Made by a program: the position numbers and the translations under genes
Part shown: positions 25,774 to 34,282 of the stretch, one piece after another
Layout: each line of letters starts with the position of its first letter
Numbering within the stretch: position 1 is the first letter of the stretch
Notes under the pieces: model-generated
What the model was told of the DNA's origin: nothing
The model's input: the letters and a program-made list of their open reading frames with translations, nothing else
Databases searched by the model: none
DNA from: Leucobacter sp. 7(1)
GTDB taxonomy: Bacteria > Actinomycetota > Actinomycetes > Actinomycetales > Microbacteriaceae
DNA: 64,000 nt
Direction of reading: 5' to 3'
NCBI RefSeq assembly: GCF_900163635.1
Contig: NZ_FUID01000052.1
Coordinates: 62,001-126,000 of the forward strand

Positions 25774-27390
25774 ATGCCTTTACACTCTGCAATCACACTG
25801 CACGAACTCAGTTTCGAGTGGCCCGACGGCACGCTCGCCCTCGACAGCCTCTCGGGGACCTTCTCCGCGGGCCGCACCGGCCTCGTCGGTGAGAACGGTG
25901 CGGGGAAATCGACGCTGTTGCGCCTGATCTCGGGCGAACTCACCCCGAGTTCAGGCCGCATCGACGTATCCGGCGAGGTCGGCACACTCCCACAGAATCT
26001 CACGCTGCGCGCCGAGGCGACCATCGCGGAACTGCTCGGCATCGGCGGTACCCTCGCCGCGCTGCGCGCCATCGAGGCCGGGGACGTCGCCCAGCACAAC
26101 TTCGACACGATCGGCGACGATTGGGACATCGAATCTCGGGCGGCCGAGGCCCTGGCGCAGATCGGCTTTGCGGGTACCTCGCTGGACCGCCGCGTTGCCG
26201 AGCTCTCGGGAGGGGAGGCGATGCTCGTCGCGATCACGGGCCTCCACCTGAGACGGACCCCGATCACGCTGCTCGACGAACCCACGAACAACCTGGATCG
26301 CCAAACGCGCGCTCGCCTCGCGGGGCTTGTGGATGAGTGGCCCGGCACCCTCATCGTGGTCAGCCACGACCGCGAACTCCTGGAGCGCATGGATCACACC
26401 GCCGAGATCTCCGCCGGGAGCCTGACCTCGTTTGGCGGACCGTACAGCGCGTGGGAGGCGCACCGGGAGCAGGAGTCGGCTGCAGCGACTCAAGCCGCCC
26501 GTGCCGCACAGCAGGCGCTGAAGGTCGAGAAGCGCCAGCGCGTCGAAGCCGAAACGAAACTCGCGCGACGTGAACGGAACGCCGCTAAGACCCAGCGGGA
26601 CGGCGGCATCCCGAAAATCCTTGCGGGCAACCGCGCAAGCAAGGCGCAAGCCTCCGCGGGTTCACTCAGGGGCACGCTCGACGACAAGGTGGAGGCGGCG
26701 CAAGCGGCCGTCGATGCTGCCGATGCACGCGTCCGGATCGCGAAGCACATCAACCTGGTGCTGCCGGATCCCGGCGTGGCCCGGGGCCGCCGGATCGCGG
26801 AGTTCATCACAGGGGACCGCACTATCGTGGTGCAGGGTCCGGAGCGTGTCGCGCTGATCGGACCGAACGGTTCGGGCAAGACCACGTTGCTCACGCAGCT
26901 CCTCGCGGGCGCGACGCCGGAGCCTGGCCGTCCCCACGGCAGGCTCGTCACTGACAGTGTTGGGTTTTTGCCGCAGCGGCTGGACGGCCTTGATGAGACG
27001 GCCAGTGCGATCGCGAATGTGCGCGCCGTCGCGCCAGGAAGCACGGACGGCACCATCCGCAACCAGCTGGCCCGCCTCCTGCTCCGCGGAGATGCCGCCG
27101 ACCGCCCAGTCCGGACGCTTTCCGGCGGCGAACGCTTCCGCGTCTCCCTTGCCCGGCTTCTCCTCGCGGATCCCCCGGCCCAGCTCCTCGTGCTTGATGA
27201 GCCGACAAACAACCTGGATCTCGCGAGCGTCGAGCAGCTCGCGGAGGCCCTCGACGCGTACCGCGGAGCGCTGCTCGTGGTGAGCCACGACTTCCCGTTC
27301 CTACAACGGATCGCCGTGGATACAATCCTTGAACTCGACGGGCACGGCGGGATGCGCCAGATCCGGGATTGGGAAGACGCCGGGGCCTGA
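25774..27390 (+). CDS. ABC-F family ATPase (ribosome-associated)
   Basis: The 538-residue soluble protein has two ATP-binding cassettes and no membrane segments. Cassette 1 shows GENGAGKST, LSGGEAM and LLDEPTNNLD; cassette 2 shows GPNGSGKTT, LSGGERF and LVLDEPTNNLD. They are joined by a charged, Ala/Arg/Lys-rich linker (about 225-330). ABC-F proteins act at the ribosomal E site as translation factors or antibiotic-resistance factors. The ATG at 25774 follows an AGG; the long upstream leader with a short peptide frame favours a drug-inducible role. The specificity is unknown. Confidence 0.85.
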   Translation: MPLHSAITLHELSFEWPDGTLALDSLSGTFSAGRTGLVGENGAGKSTLLRLISGELTPSSGRIDVSGEVGTLPQNLTLRAEATIAELLGIGGTLAALRAIEAGDVAQHNFDTIGDDWDIESRAAEALAQIGFAGTSLDRRVAELSGGEAMLVAITGLHLRRTPITLLDEPTNNLDRQTRARLAGLVDEWPGTLIVVSHDRELLERMDHTAEISAGSLTSFGGPYSAWEAHREQESAAATQAARAAQQALKVEKRQRVEAETKLARRERNAAKTQRDGGIPKILAGNRASKAQASAGSLRGTLDDKVEAAQAAVDAADARVRIAKHINLVLPDPGVARGRRIAEFITGDRTIVVQGPERVALIGPNGSGKTTLLTQLLAGATPEPGRPHGRLVTDSVGFLPQRLDGLDETASAIANVRAVAPGSTDGTIRNQLARLLLRGDAADRPVRTLSGGERFRVSLARLLLADPPAQLLVLDEPTNNLDLASVEQLAEALDAYRGALLVVSHDFPFLQRIAVDTILELDGHGGMRQIRDWEDAGA

Positions 27391-27419
27391 TCCGCCCCGG
27401 GCGGCAGGCACGCACGACT

Positions 27420-27438
27420 GATATTAGGTAGGAATATC
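27420..27438. promoter_or_regulatory. Inverted repeat upstream of the SDR gene
   Basis: GATATT and AATATC are separated by seven bases in an AT-rich patch within GC-rich DNA, 145 bases before the SDR start. A nearby CAAG-TG-CTTG repeat follows. Probable regulator site and promoter of the SDR/reductase pair; the regulator is unknown. Confidence 0.4.
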
Positions 27439-27582
27439 AATCAAGTGCTTGTACATATGTGAGTAGGGTTGAAGCGAGCGCACGGGTGCGCGCCGGGGGC
27501 CACCAGCGCACCGCGGGCCGCGCCACACCGCGCCGGAGCCCCGGAGCGGGCGCTCCGCGGAACGGACACAGATCGAGGACCC

Positions 27583-28365
27583 ATGCCCGGACCCCACCAC
27601 ACCCCAGATCCCCAGCTCACTTCGGAACCCCGTGAGTCCTCTGACGCCCCGGTCGCCATCGTGACCGGGGCAACTGGGGGGATCGGCCAGGCCATCGTGC
27701 GCCACCTCGACGCGCGCGGCTACCGGATCCTCGCGCACGGCGCGGGCACGGGCAAAGCCGGCGCCGCACTCGCGGCGGAGCTGCGTGACGCACGCTATGT
27801 CGACGCCGATCTCTCAGATCCCGGGCAGGCCGGGGCCGTTGCCGAGGCCGCACGGGGTGCCTTCGGTCGCATCGACGTTGTCATCAACAACGCCGGCATC
27901 GGGATCCCCGTGCCACACACGGACCTGGATGCTGTCAGCCCCGACTTTTTCACGCGCATGCTCGGCGTCAACCTCGCGGGCCCCTGGTACCTGATCCAGG
28001 CGTGCGCCGCGGACCTCACCCAAAGCGGGGCGGGCAACGTCATCAACATGACGTCGATGGCCGCGACGACGGTCAGCGGCAGCTCGATCCCCTACGCAGT
28101 CAGCAAGGCCGGGCTCGAGCATCTCACCCGGCTGCTCGCGGTCGCGATGGGTCCGGAGGTGCGCGTCAATGCGATCGCGCCCGGACTCGTCGACACCGAG
28201 CGCACCCTCGGCTGGGACGCGATTCGCACGCAGGTCATCGAGAGCGCCCCGCTCGCGCGATCCGGCACCCCGGACGATATTGCGCGCGCTTGCCTCGCTC
28301 TGATCGACACTGAGTACGTCACCGGAGCGGTGCTCCCGGTCGACGGCGGCCAACGACTCGTTTAG
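27583..28365 (+). CDS. Short-chain dehydrogenase/reductase
   Basis: The 260-residue classical SDR has the cofactor motif TGATGGIGQAI (about 27-37), NNAGIG, the catalytic serine region and YAVSKAG with the Tyr-X-X-X-Lys pair, and a C-terminal VTGAVLPVDGGQRLV. It oxidises or reduces a hydroxy/keto group with NAD(P). It is followed after ten bases by the HIBADH-like gene, so the two probably act in one pathway for a hydroxy or sugar acid. GAGG precedes the ATG at 27583. Substrate unknown. Confidence 0.85.
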   Translation: MPGPHHTPDPQLTSEPRESSDAPVAIVTGATGGIGQAIVRHLDARGYRILAHGAGTGKAGAALAAELRDARYVDADLSDPGQAGAVAEAARGAFGRIDVVINNAGIGIPVPHTDLDAVSPDFFTRMLGVNLAGPWYLIQACAADLTQSGAGNVINMTSMAATTVSGSSIPYAVSKAGLEHLTRLLAVAMGPEVRVNAIAPGLVDTERTLGWDAIRTQVIESAPLARSGTPDDIARACLALIDTEYVTGAVLPVDGGQRLV

Positions 28366-28375
28366 GAGGCGCAGC

Positions 28376-29284
28376 ATGACTTCGCAGACCTCACACACTC
28401 CCGATACCAGCGACGCCTCGGCACCGCGCATCGGCTACCTGGGCCTCGGCGCGATGGGCGGCCCGATGGCCCACCGCCTCCTCGACACCGGCCACGCACT
28501 GCAGGTCTGGAACCGTACTGTTGCCCGCGCCGAGCCGTTCGTGGCGCGCGGTGCCTTCCGCGCCGAGACCGCCGCGGCGCTCGCTGGGAGTTCCGACGTG
28601 GTGCTCAGCTGCCTGCTCAGCACCGAGGTCACGCGGCAGGTGTATCTCGGCCCGGACGGCATCGTCGCGGCGGCCCGGCCGGGCACCCTCATCGTGGAAC
28701 ACGGGACCTTCGATCCCGCGCTCGCACACGAGATCGCCGACGCTGCGGCGGATCGCGGGGTGCTGTTTGTCGATGCCCCGGTGAGCGGCGGTGCCGTCGC
28801 TGCCGAGGCGGGCGCGCTCGCGATTATGGCCGGTGGGCCGGCGGAGGCGGAGGCGCGCTTCCGCGAGGTCGTCGCCCCCTACGCCCGCGTGATCGAGTGG
28901 CTCGGCCCGGTCGGGAGCGGGTTGGCCCTCAAACTCGTCAACCAGATGCTCGTAAGCACGCACGTCGCTGTGGCGACCGAGGCCGCAAATGTGGTGCAGA
29001 GCCTCGGCATCGACCCCGCGGCGGCCACCCGAGTCTTGGCGGGAGGCTGGGCGCAAAGCACCATGTTGGAGCGCACACTACCGATCGCGTTCGCGGGCGA
29101 CTTCGCGTCACCATCCGACGCCACGATCGGCGGACTGGCTGAGGCTCAGCGGCTCTTGCGTGAGATTGCTGCGGCCGCGGGCGTTGCCGTACCGGTGTTC
29201 GAGCGGGCCGCGGATCGCTTTGCGCAGGCCCGTGAACTGGGCTGGAGCGACCGGGACCTGGCCGTTCTCGCCGCCCTCGGTTGA
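28376..29284 (+). CDS. 3-hydroxyisobutyrate dehydrogenase-family reductase
   Basis: The 302-residue beta-hydroxyacid dehydrogenase has GYLGLGAMGGPMA near 20 for NAD(P), the substrate motif DAPVSGG, and the catalytic lysine in GSGLALKLVNQ. The family includes tartronate semialdehyde reductase (GarR/GlxR), 3-hydroxyisobutyrate and succinic-semialdehyde reductases. Beside a sugar-acid-type dehydratase a tartronate-semialdehyde or similar reductase is plausible, but this is inference. GGAGG lies just before the ATG, ten bases after the SDR stop. Confidence 0.82.
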   Translation: MTSQTSHTPDTSDASAPRIGYLGLGAMGGPMAHRLLDTGHALQVWNRTVARAEPFVARGAFRAETAAALAGSSDVVLSCLLSTEVTRQVYLGPDGIVAAARPGTLIVEHGTFDPALAHEIADAAADRGVLFVDAPVSGGAVAAEAGALAIMAGGPAEAEARFREVVAPYARVIEWLGPVGSGLALKLVNQMLVSTHVAVATEAANVVQSLGIDPAAATRVLAGGWAQSTMLERTLPIAFAGDFASPSDATIGGLAEAQRLLREIAAAAGVAVPVFERAADRFAQARELGWSDRDLAVLAALG

Positions 29285-29354
29285 CCCGCAATTCCATACC
29301 CTCCGCGAACGCCCGGAGGACCAGGCCAACACGAGGACACCCGATAGACTCTTG

Positions 29355-29370
29355 GTATCATTATTGATAC
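29355..29370. promoter_or_regulatory. HicAB operator and promoter
   Basis: GTATCA (29355-29360) and TGATAC (29365-29370) form a perfect inverted repeat with a four-base centre. GATACT (29366-29371) can serve as the -10 box, eight bases before the GTG of hicA, suggesting a leaderless, self-repressed operon. Confidence 0.5.
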
Positions 29371-29379
29371 TATGGAAGA

Positions 29380-29631
29380 GTGGCCGGACTCGAGACCCTC
29401 ATCGCACAGATGCGAACGAACCCGAAAGGCGTTCGATTCGCGGATCTCGCACGAGTATGCGATCAGATCTTTGGCGAACCCCGCCAGCGCGGAACCTCCC
29501 ACCGGGTGTACCGAATGCCGTGGCCGGGAGACCCCCGAGTCAACGTCCAAAGCGATAATGGGCAGGCAAAGCCCTACCAGGTCAGACAAGTCCTCGCCGC
29601 GATCGACAAGCTCAGAGGGGAACAACAATGA
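29380..29631 (+). CDS. hicA: HicA-family mRNA interferase toxin
   Basis: The 83-residue basic protein has the double-stranded-RNA-binding-like HicA fold: NPKGVRFADLARVCDQIFG, then the catalytic-histidine segment RGTSHRVYRMPW, and a C-terminal KPYQVRQVLAAIDKL helix. HicA cleaves mRNA when its antitoxin is degraded. GTG at 29380 is the start; an ATG eight bases earlier is in another frame. It overlaps the antitoxin ATG by four bases (toxin-first order, usual for hicAB). Confidence 0.82.
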   Translation: MAGLETLIAQMRTNPKGVRFADLARVCDQIFGEPRQRGTSHRVYRMPWPGDPRVNVQSDNGQAKPYQVRQVLAAIDKLRGEQQ

Positions 29632-29954
29632 ACGCTGATCACTACTCCTACCGGGTCCGTTGGTCCAATGAGGACAATTCATACATTGGAACCGTTGCCG
29701 AGATGAATTCCCTTTCGTGGGCTGCGGACGACCAACTCGATGCCTTGCGGGGAATCCGCTCCCTGGTTGCCGAGGTACTCGAAGACATGCGCGAAACGGG
29801 AGAAACACTTCCCACTGCTTTCTCCGATCGTGAGTACTCGGGAAAATTCATGGTCCGGATCCCCGCTGAAGCCCACCGACAGCTCGCAATTGATGCAGCC
29901 GAGCAGGATGTGTCTCTCAACAGACTCGTTTCCCAACGACTCGCGGGCAGTTAA
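29628..29954 (+). CDS. hicB: HicB-family antitoxin
   Basis: The 108-residue protein has an N-terminal HicB fold (YRVRWSNEDNSYIGTVAEM) and a C-terminal ribbon-helix-helix region (MVRIPAEAHRQLAIDAAEQDVSLNRLVSQRL), which would bind the palindrome upstream of hicA. It neutralises HicA. Codon use here and in hicA is visibly less GC-biased than in the neighbours, which fits horizontal acquisition. Confidence 0.85.
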   Translation: MNADHYSYRVRWSNEDNSYIGTVAEMNSLSWAADDQLDALRGIRSLVAEVLEDMRETGETLPTAFSDREYSGKFMVRIPAEAHRQLAIDAAEQDVSLNRLVSQRLAGS

Positions 29955-29990
29955 CGCGGACTCGCCGCCCTCGGTTCACCCCCATAGGGT

Positions 29991-30017
29991 TGTGCGGGGC
30001 GCGCCCTGCCCCGCACA
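29991..30017. terminator. Terminator between hicB and the D-2-hydroxyacid dehydrogenase gene
   Basis: TGTGCGGGGC (29991-30000) pairs perfectly with GCCCCGCACA (30008-30017) across seven bases. It lies between two convergent stop codons and probably works for both. Confidence 0.65.
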
Positions 30018-30023
30018 GCCTCG

Positions 30024-30950
30024 CTAGTACCCTGCGGCCGGATCTACGACGCCGTCAAGGGTGTCTCCCGCGCGGAAACGGGTGAGATTCTCGCGCACGC
30101 GGGCCGCATAGAGCGGGCGGATCATCTCGATCGTGTCCGCGGCGTGCGGGGTGATGAGCGCGCGCGGCTCGGCCCACAGCGGGTGGCCGTCGGGGAGTGG
30201 CTCAGGATCGGTAACATCGAGCGCGGCACCGGCGATCCGTCCCGTAGCGAGCGCGGTGACGAGCGCGGCCGTGTCGACCAGCGCGCCGCGGGCAATATTG
30301 ACAAGGATCGCGTGGGCGGGCAGCGCGTCGAGCAGGGCCGCGTCCACGAGCCCCCGAGTGTCAGGGGTCACGGCGGCGGCGAGTACCAGCACGTCAGTGT
30401 CGGGCAGCAGCGTGGCGAGCTCGGCATCCGTGACAGTCCGATCCGCCCCCGCTACGGGCACCGCGCGCCGACGCACCACGGTCACGTCGGTGCGGAAGCA
30501 CTTCACCAGGCGCACGATCTCCTGTGCCACTCCGCCGGCTCCGACGACCACAACGCGCAGCCCGTGCAACGAGGTTCCGGTGGCAGGGGCCCAACTCGTG
30601 GCGCGCACGCGCTCGGGCAGTTCGCGGAGCAGTGCCAGCGTCAGCGCAAGAGCGTGCTCGGCCACCGGGAGCGCGTAGGCCCCCTTTGCGCTTGTCCAGC
30701 GGATGCCCGGGTGCGCGGCGAGGGAGTCGGTGAACATCTCGATTCCGGCGCTCGGCAGCTGGACCCATTCGATCCCGGAGTGCGCGTCGAGTAGCTCCCG
30801 TAACTCCTGTGGCCGCCCGCCATAGCTCACCACTATGCCCCGCGCTTCGGCGGGATCCGCGACGAGCGACGCGCCGGAGGCATCGATCTCGGCCTGCAGC
30901 TCAGGGTAGAGATCTCCGATGAGGTGAATGCACACCGCTGTGCTGTCCAT
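30024..30950 (-). CDS. D-isomer-specific 2-hydroxyacid dehydrogenase
   Basis: The 308-residue protein has the D-2-hydroxyacid dehydrogenase layout: split catalytic domain, Rossmann motif VVVVGAGGVAQEI (about 145-157), the catalytic arginine in NIARGALVD, the glutamate in DPEPLPDGHPLW, and the histidine in ITPHAAD. It interconverts 2-oxoacids and D-2-hydroxyacids with NAD(P)H. It is divergent from the dehydratase gene, and a product of the dehydratase (a 2-oxo acid) would be a sensible substrate. The ATG at 30950 fits homologues; the open frame extends further but has no homology. Confidence 0.83.
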   Translation of the reverse strand: MDSTAVCIHLIGDLYPELQAEIDASGASLVADPAEARGIVVSYGGRPQELRELLDAHSGIEWVQLPSAGIEMFTDSLAAHPGIRWTSAKGAYALPVAEHALALTLALLRELPERVRATSWAPATGTSLHGLRVVVVGAGGVAQEIVRLVKCFRTDVTVVRRRAVPVAGADRTVTDAELATLLPDTDVLVLAAAVTPDTRGLVDAALLDALPAHAILVNIARGALVDTAALVTALATGRIAGAALDVTDPEPLPDGHPLWAEPRALITPHAADTIEMIRPLYAARVRENLTRFRAGDTLDGVVDPAAGY

Positions 30951-31097
30951 GCTGGGTCCTTTTCGCTCAGTGACTCGGAAGAAGCGCGTCGGGCCGCGGC
31001 AGCGCAGCCCTCCCCCAGCGTAGAGACGCAACTGATATATCACAAACATATCTGAAATGTGCTTTAAGAGATTTTGTTGGTGCTAGATTCCTATATG

Positions 31098-31115
31098 TCC
31101 GACAGAGCAGTCGGA
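31098..31115. promoter_or_regulatory. Operator-like inverted repeat before the dehydratase gene
   Basis: TCCGAC and GTCGGA form a perfect six-base inverted repeat with a six-base centre, 17 bases upstream of the dehydratase ATG and within the divergent promoter region. The AT-rich stretch at 31,035-31,080 likely holds the promoters. The GntR protein at 36,096 is a candidate binder. Confidence 0.45.
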
Positions 31116-31132
31116 AGAACACGAGGAGATTC

Positions 31133-32860
31133 ATGTCGCAACGGGGCATCACGGGATCAGGCGGAGCGCTGTTCAGCGACGAGGGCCAGGACGGGCTCAT
31201 GCACCGCGCCTTTCTCCGGGGCGGCGGGGCCAGCGCCGAAGACGTGCGCCGCACGCCCGTCATTGGGATTGCCAACAGCGCATCGGATCTGAACCCCTGC
31301 AACAAGGGCCTCGCCTATCTGGTCAAGGAGGTCAAGCGCGGCGTCCGCGACGCCGGCGGCCTGCCCCTCGAGTTCCCCACGATCTCGATCTCTGAGCCAT
31401 TCACCCGGCCCACGAGCCTCTACCTCCGCAACCTCATGTCGATCGACGTTGAGGAAATGATCACCGTCTCCCCCATCGACGGCGTTGTGCTCATGGGCGG
31501 CTGCGACAAGACTGTCCCGGCGCAACTCATGGGCGCGATCAGCGCGGGCAAGCCCGCCACGATGGTCACGGCCGGGCCCCGGCCCGTATCCTGCCACCGC
31601 GACAACGCGTCGATGACCGTTGATGACGCCTGGCCCATGTGTGATCGCCGTCGCGTCGGAGAGATCGATGACGCCGAGTGGCTCGAGTTCGAGGGCAACC
31701 TCAACACCGACGTCGGCACCTGCAACGTGATGGGCACGGCGAGCACAATGGCGGCCATCGCCGAGCTGCTCGGATTCGCCCTGCCCGGCAGCGCGTTCGC
31801 GGAGTCCACAAGCGCCACCCGCCGCGAGATCGCCTACCGCACGGGCATCGAGGCCGTCGCCGCGGTCAAGCGAGGCACCGCCCCCCGCGAACTCGTGACC
31901 CTCGCCTCGCTTGAAAACGCATTCCGCACGGTGACTGCGCTCGGCGGCTCCACAAACTCGGTGATCCACCTCGAAGCCATCGCGGGGCGTGCGGGTCACA
32001 TGATCGGCCTCGATAACTTCCAGGAGTGGTCGCGCACCACTCCCTACCTCGCGAACGTCCGCCCCGGCGGCACTGAGACGCTCCCCGCGATCGAGGCGGC
32101 CGGCGGCGTGCCCAGCGTGCTCGCCCGGATGTCGGATCTGCTGCACCTCGACGAGCGCACCGCGCTCGGCACGAGCTGGGGCGAGGTACTCGGGACCGCA
32201 GCGCAGGATCCGAGCCCCGCAATTGCGGAGCGCGCCACCCCGCTCGCCGAGCGCGGCGCGCTTGTTGTCCTCCGAGGCAACCTGGCACCGGGCGGCGCGA
32301 TCCTCAAAACCGCGGGGGCCGGCGCCGGAGCGATGCAGCCGCATCGTGGCCGGGCGGTCGTGTTCGACGGCTTGGACGATCTGAACGCCCGCATCGATGA
32401 TCCGGCACTCGAGGTCGATGCGGACAGCATCCTTGTGCTCCGCGGCCTCGGAGCCGTCGGCGCCCCCGGGATGCCCGAGGTAGGACACATCCCGATCCCC
32501 GCGAAGCTGCACCGGCAGGGCGTCACCGACATGGTCCGGATCTCCGATGCTCGCATGAGCGGCACCTCGACAGGCATGGTCGCGCTCCACGTCTCCCCCG
32601 AAGCGGCGGTCGGTGGCCCCCTCGCCTATCTGCGCGACGGCGACGAGGTTGTCCTCGACCCGGAAGCCGGCACCCTCGACCATCTCGTGGATCCCGATGA
32701 GTTTGCGTCCCGTGAGCCCTACCGATCTGCCAATGGCCCAGCGCGCGGTTTCGCGAGCCTGCACGTGCGCCACGTACTGCAGCCCGAATTCGGCTGCGAT
32801 TTTGATTTCCTCCGCGACCCAGAAGCACCCGGGTCCGCCCCTCTGCCCGCACGACACTAA
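31133..32860 (+). CDS. IlvD/Edd-family dehydratase, sugar-acid type
   Basis: The 575-residue iron-sulfur dehydratase carries the three family cysteines in NPCNK (about 57), GGCDKT (about 125) and VGTCNVMGTAS (about 200), and the C-terminal SDARMSGTSTG that carries the base-acting serine. It removes water from a 2,3-dihydroxy acid to a 2-oxo acid. Spacing and length agree with aldonate dehydratases (arabinonate/xylonate type) and with DHAD, but the absence of other ilv genes and the presence of hydroxyacid reductases and a transporter argue for a catabolic sugar or hydroxy acid. GAGGAG precedes the ATG. Confidence 0.8.
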   Translation: MSQRGITGSGGALFSDEGQDGLMHRAFLRGGGASAEDVRRTPVIGIANSASDLNPCNKGLAYLVKEVKRGVRDAGGLPLEFPTISISEPFTRPTSLYLRNLMSIDVEEMITVSPIDGVVLMGGCDKTVPAQLMGAISAGKPATMVTAGPRPVSCHRDNASMTVDDAWPMCDRRRVGEIDDAEWLEFEGNLNTDVGTCNVMGTASTMAAIAELLGFALPGSAFAESTSATRREIAYRTGIEAVAAVKRGTAPRELVTLASLENAFRTVTALGGSTNSVIHLEAIAGRAGHMIGLDNFQEWSRTTPYLANVRPGGTETLPAIEAAGGVPSVLARMSDLLHLDERTALGTSWGEVLGTAAQDPSPAIAERATPLAERGALVVLRGNLAPGGAILKTAGAGAGAMQPHRGRAVVFDGLDDLNARIDDPALEVDADSILVLRGLGAVGAPGMPEVGHIPIPAKLHRQGVTDMVRISDARMSGTSTGMVALHVSPEAAVGGPLAYLRDGDEVVLDPEAGTLDHLVDPDEFASREPYRSANGPARGFASLHVRHVLQPEFGCDFDFLRDPEAPGSAPLPARH

Positions 32861-32873
32861 GGAAGTGACGCAC

Positions 32874-33644
32874 ATGACGATCACCGACCCCACACTCGCG
32901 CTCTCGGCGCACGGAATCCGCAAGAGCTACGGCGACAAAGAGATCCTGCGCGGCATCAGTGTCGATGTTCGCAAGGGTGAGCACATCGCCATCATCGGGC
33001 CGAGCGGATCCGGGAAGAGCACGTTCATCCGCTGCCTCAACGCGCTCGAAGTGCCCGATGCCGGCACCATCGACCTGCAGGGCGAGCGCGTGTTCGATGC
33101 GGATCGCCGCACCCCGGTCGCATCCGTCCGCGAACTGCGCAAGCGCGTGGGCATGGTGTTCCAGTCCTTCAACCTGTTCGCCACGCACACGGCTCTCGAG
33201 AACGTCAGTCTGGCCCAGCGCCGCGTACTCGGCCGAGACAAGGCGCAGGCGGCGGCGCGCTCTGAGGAACTGCTGGATCGGGTGGGCCTGCGCGACCACA
33301 TGCACAAGCTCCCCAGCCAGCTCTCCGGTGGGCAGCAGCAGCGCGTCGCCATCGCGCGTTCGTTGGCCCTGGATCCCGAGGTCATCCTCTTTGACGAGCC
33401 GACGAGCGCCATCGACCCCGAAATGCGGGTGGAGGTTCTCAAAGTTATGAAGGAGTTGGCCGAGGGCGGCATGACCATGCTGATGGTGACCCACGAGATC
33501 CAGTTCGCCCGCGAGGCGGCGGACCGCGTGATGTTCATCGCGGACGGGGAGGTCGTAGGCCTCGGTACTCCCGAAGCGCTGCTCGAGGATCCCGAGCACG
33601 AGCGGATTCGCCGCTTTGTCAACGCGCTGAACGGGGTCGTGTAA
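32874..33644 (+). CDS. PAAT-family ABC importer, ATP-binding protein
   Basis: The 256-residue ATPase has GPSGSGKST (Walker A, about 37-45), FQSFNLF (Q-loop), LSGGQQQR signature, LFDEPTSAID (Walker B) and a THE switch histidine, all typical of the polar amino acid (GlnQ/HisP) family. The usual A/S-L-D after the Walker B is A-I-D. It starts 13 bases after the dehydratase stop, so importer and enzyme share a transcript. The next permease start overlaps its stop (TAATG). Confidence 0.88.
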   Translation: MTITDPTLALSAHGIRKSYGDKEILRGISVDVRKGEHIAIIGPSGSGKSTFIRCLNALEVPDAGTIDLQGERVFDADRRTPVASVRELRKRVGMVFQSFNLFATHTALENVSLAQRRVLGRDKAQAAARSEELLDRVGLRDHMHKLPSQLSGGQQQRVAIARSLALDPEVILFDEPTSAIDPEMRVEVLKVMKELAEGGMTMLMVTHEIQFAREAADRVMFIADGEVVGLGTPEALLEDPEHERIRRFVNALNGVV

Positions 33645-34282
33645 TGCTTGACCCTCGCTATGTGCTTGAGGGGCTCCTGATCACCCTCCAAATCTGGGGC
33701 GGCGCACTCGCGGTGTCGCTCGTGCTCGCGATTCCCGTGGCGATGTTGCGGCGATCCGGCAACCCCGCGGCAAAGGCGATTGGTGCGTTCTGGGCCTGGA
33801 TTGCGCGCGGGATCCCGCCGATCGCCTGGCTCATCATCATCTACTTCGGGCTCTCCCTCGGCATCATCTCCGAGGTGCCGGTGCTCGCTGCCATCGTTGG
33901 GCTCGGCATCATCAACTCGGCCTATATCGGGGATAGCATCCGCGCGGGCCTCGACTCGGTGCCCCGCGGCCAGTGGGAGGGGGCGGCTTCCGTCGGCCTC
34001 TCGCGCTGGGACACGCTCATTCGGGTCGTGCTTCCTCAGGCCGTTCCCGTAATGCTCGCGTCGATCGCGGCGTACTCGATCACGCTCCTCAAGAACACGG
34101 CAATCGCGTCGATCATCGGGGCAAACGAACTCGTGTTCTACGCCTATAACGCGGTGCAGGTTGGCGCTGATCCGGTGCTGTCGTTCCTGACAATTGGTGC
34201 CGTCTACCTGCTCGTTACTGTCCCCATCGGAATCCTGGCCCGGCACCTCGGGACCCGCAGCACTGTGAAGGTGGCCCACTGA
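33644..34282 (+). CDS. PAAT-family ABC importer, permease subunit 1
   Basis: The 212-residue membrane protein has about five hydrophobic helices and the EAA loop (GQWEGAASVGLSRWDTLIRVVLPQA) that contacts the ATPase, as in HisM/GlnP permeases. It pairs with the next gene to form the heterodimeric channel. Start and stop overlap neighbours by one base each. Confidence 0.87.
   Translation: MLDPRYVLEGLLITLQIWGGALAVSLVLAIPVAMLRRSGNPAAKAIGAFWAWIARGIPPIAWLIIIYFGLSLGIISEVPVLAAIVGLGIINSAYIGDSIRAGLDSVPRGQWEGAASVGLSRWDTLIRVVLPQAVPVMLASIAAYSITLLKNTAIASIIGANELVFYAYNAVQVGADPVLSFLTIGAVYLLVTVPIGILARHLGTRSTVKVAH

Noticed and set aside
31133-32860. Assignment as biosynthetic dihydroxy-acid dehydratase (ilvD)
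   Set aside because: No other branched-chain biosynthesis gene is near, and the gene is fused into an operon with an importer and flanked by hydroxyacid reductases; a catabolic sugar-acid role fits better, although not proven.
31157-32923. Long open frame (588 codons) on the minus strand across the dehydratase gene
   Set aside because: It is the antisense shadow of a clear IlvD/Edd gene in GC-rich DNA; the translation is rich in Arg/His/Gly and matches no family, while the plus strand carries all catalytic motifs.
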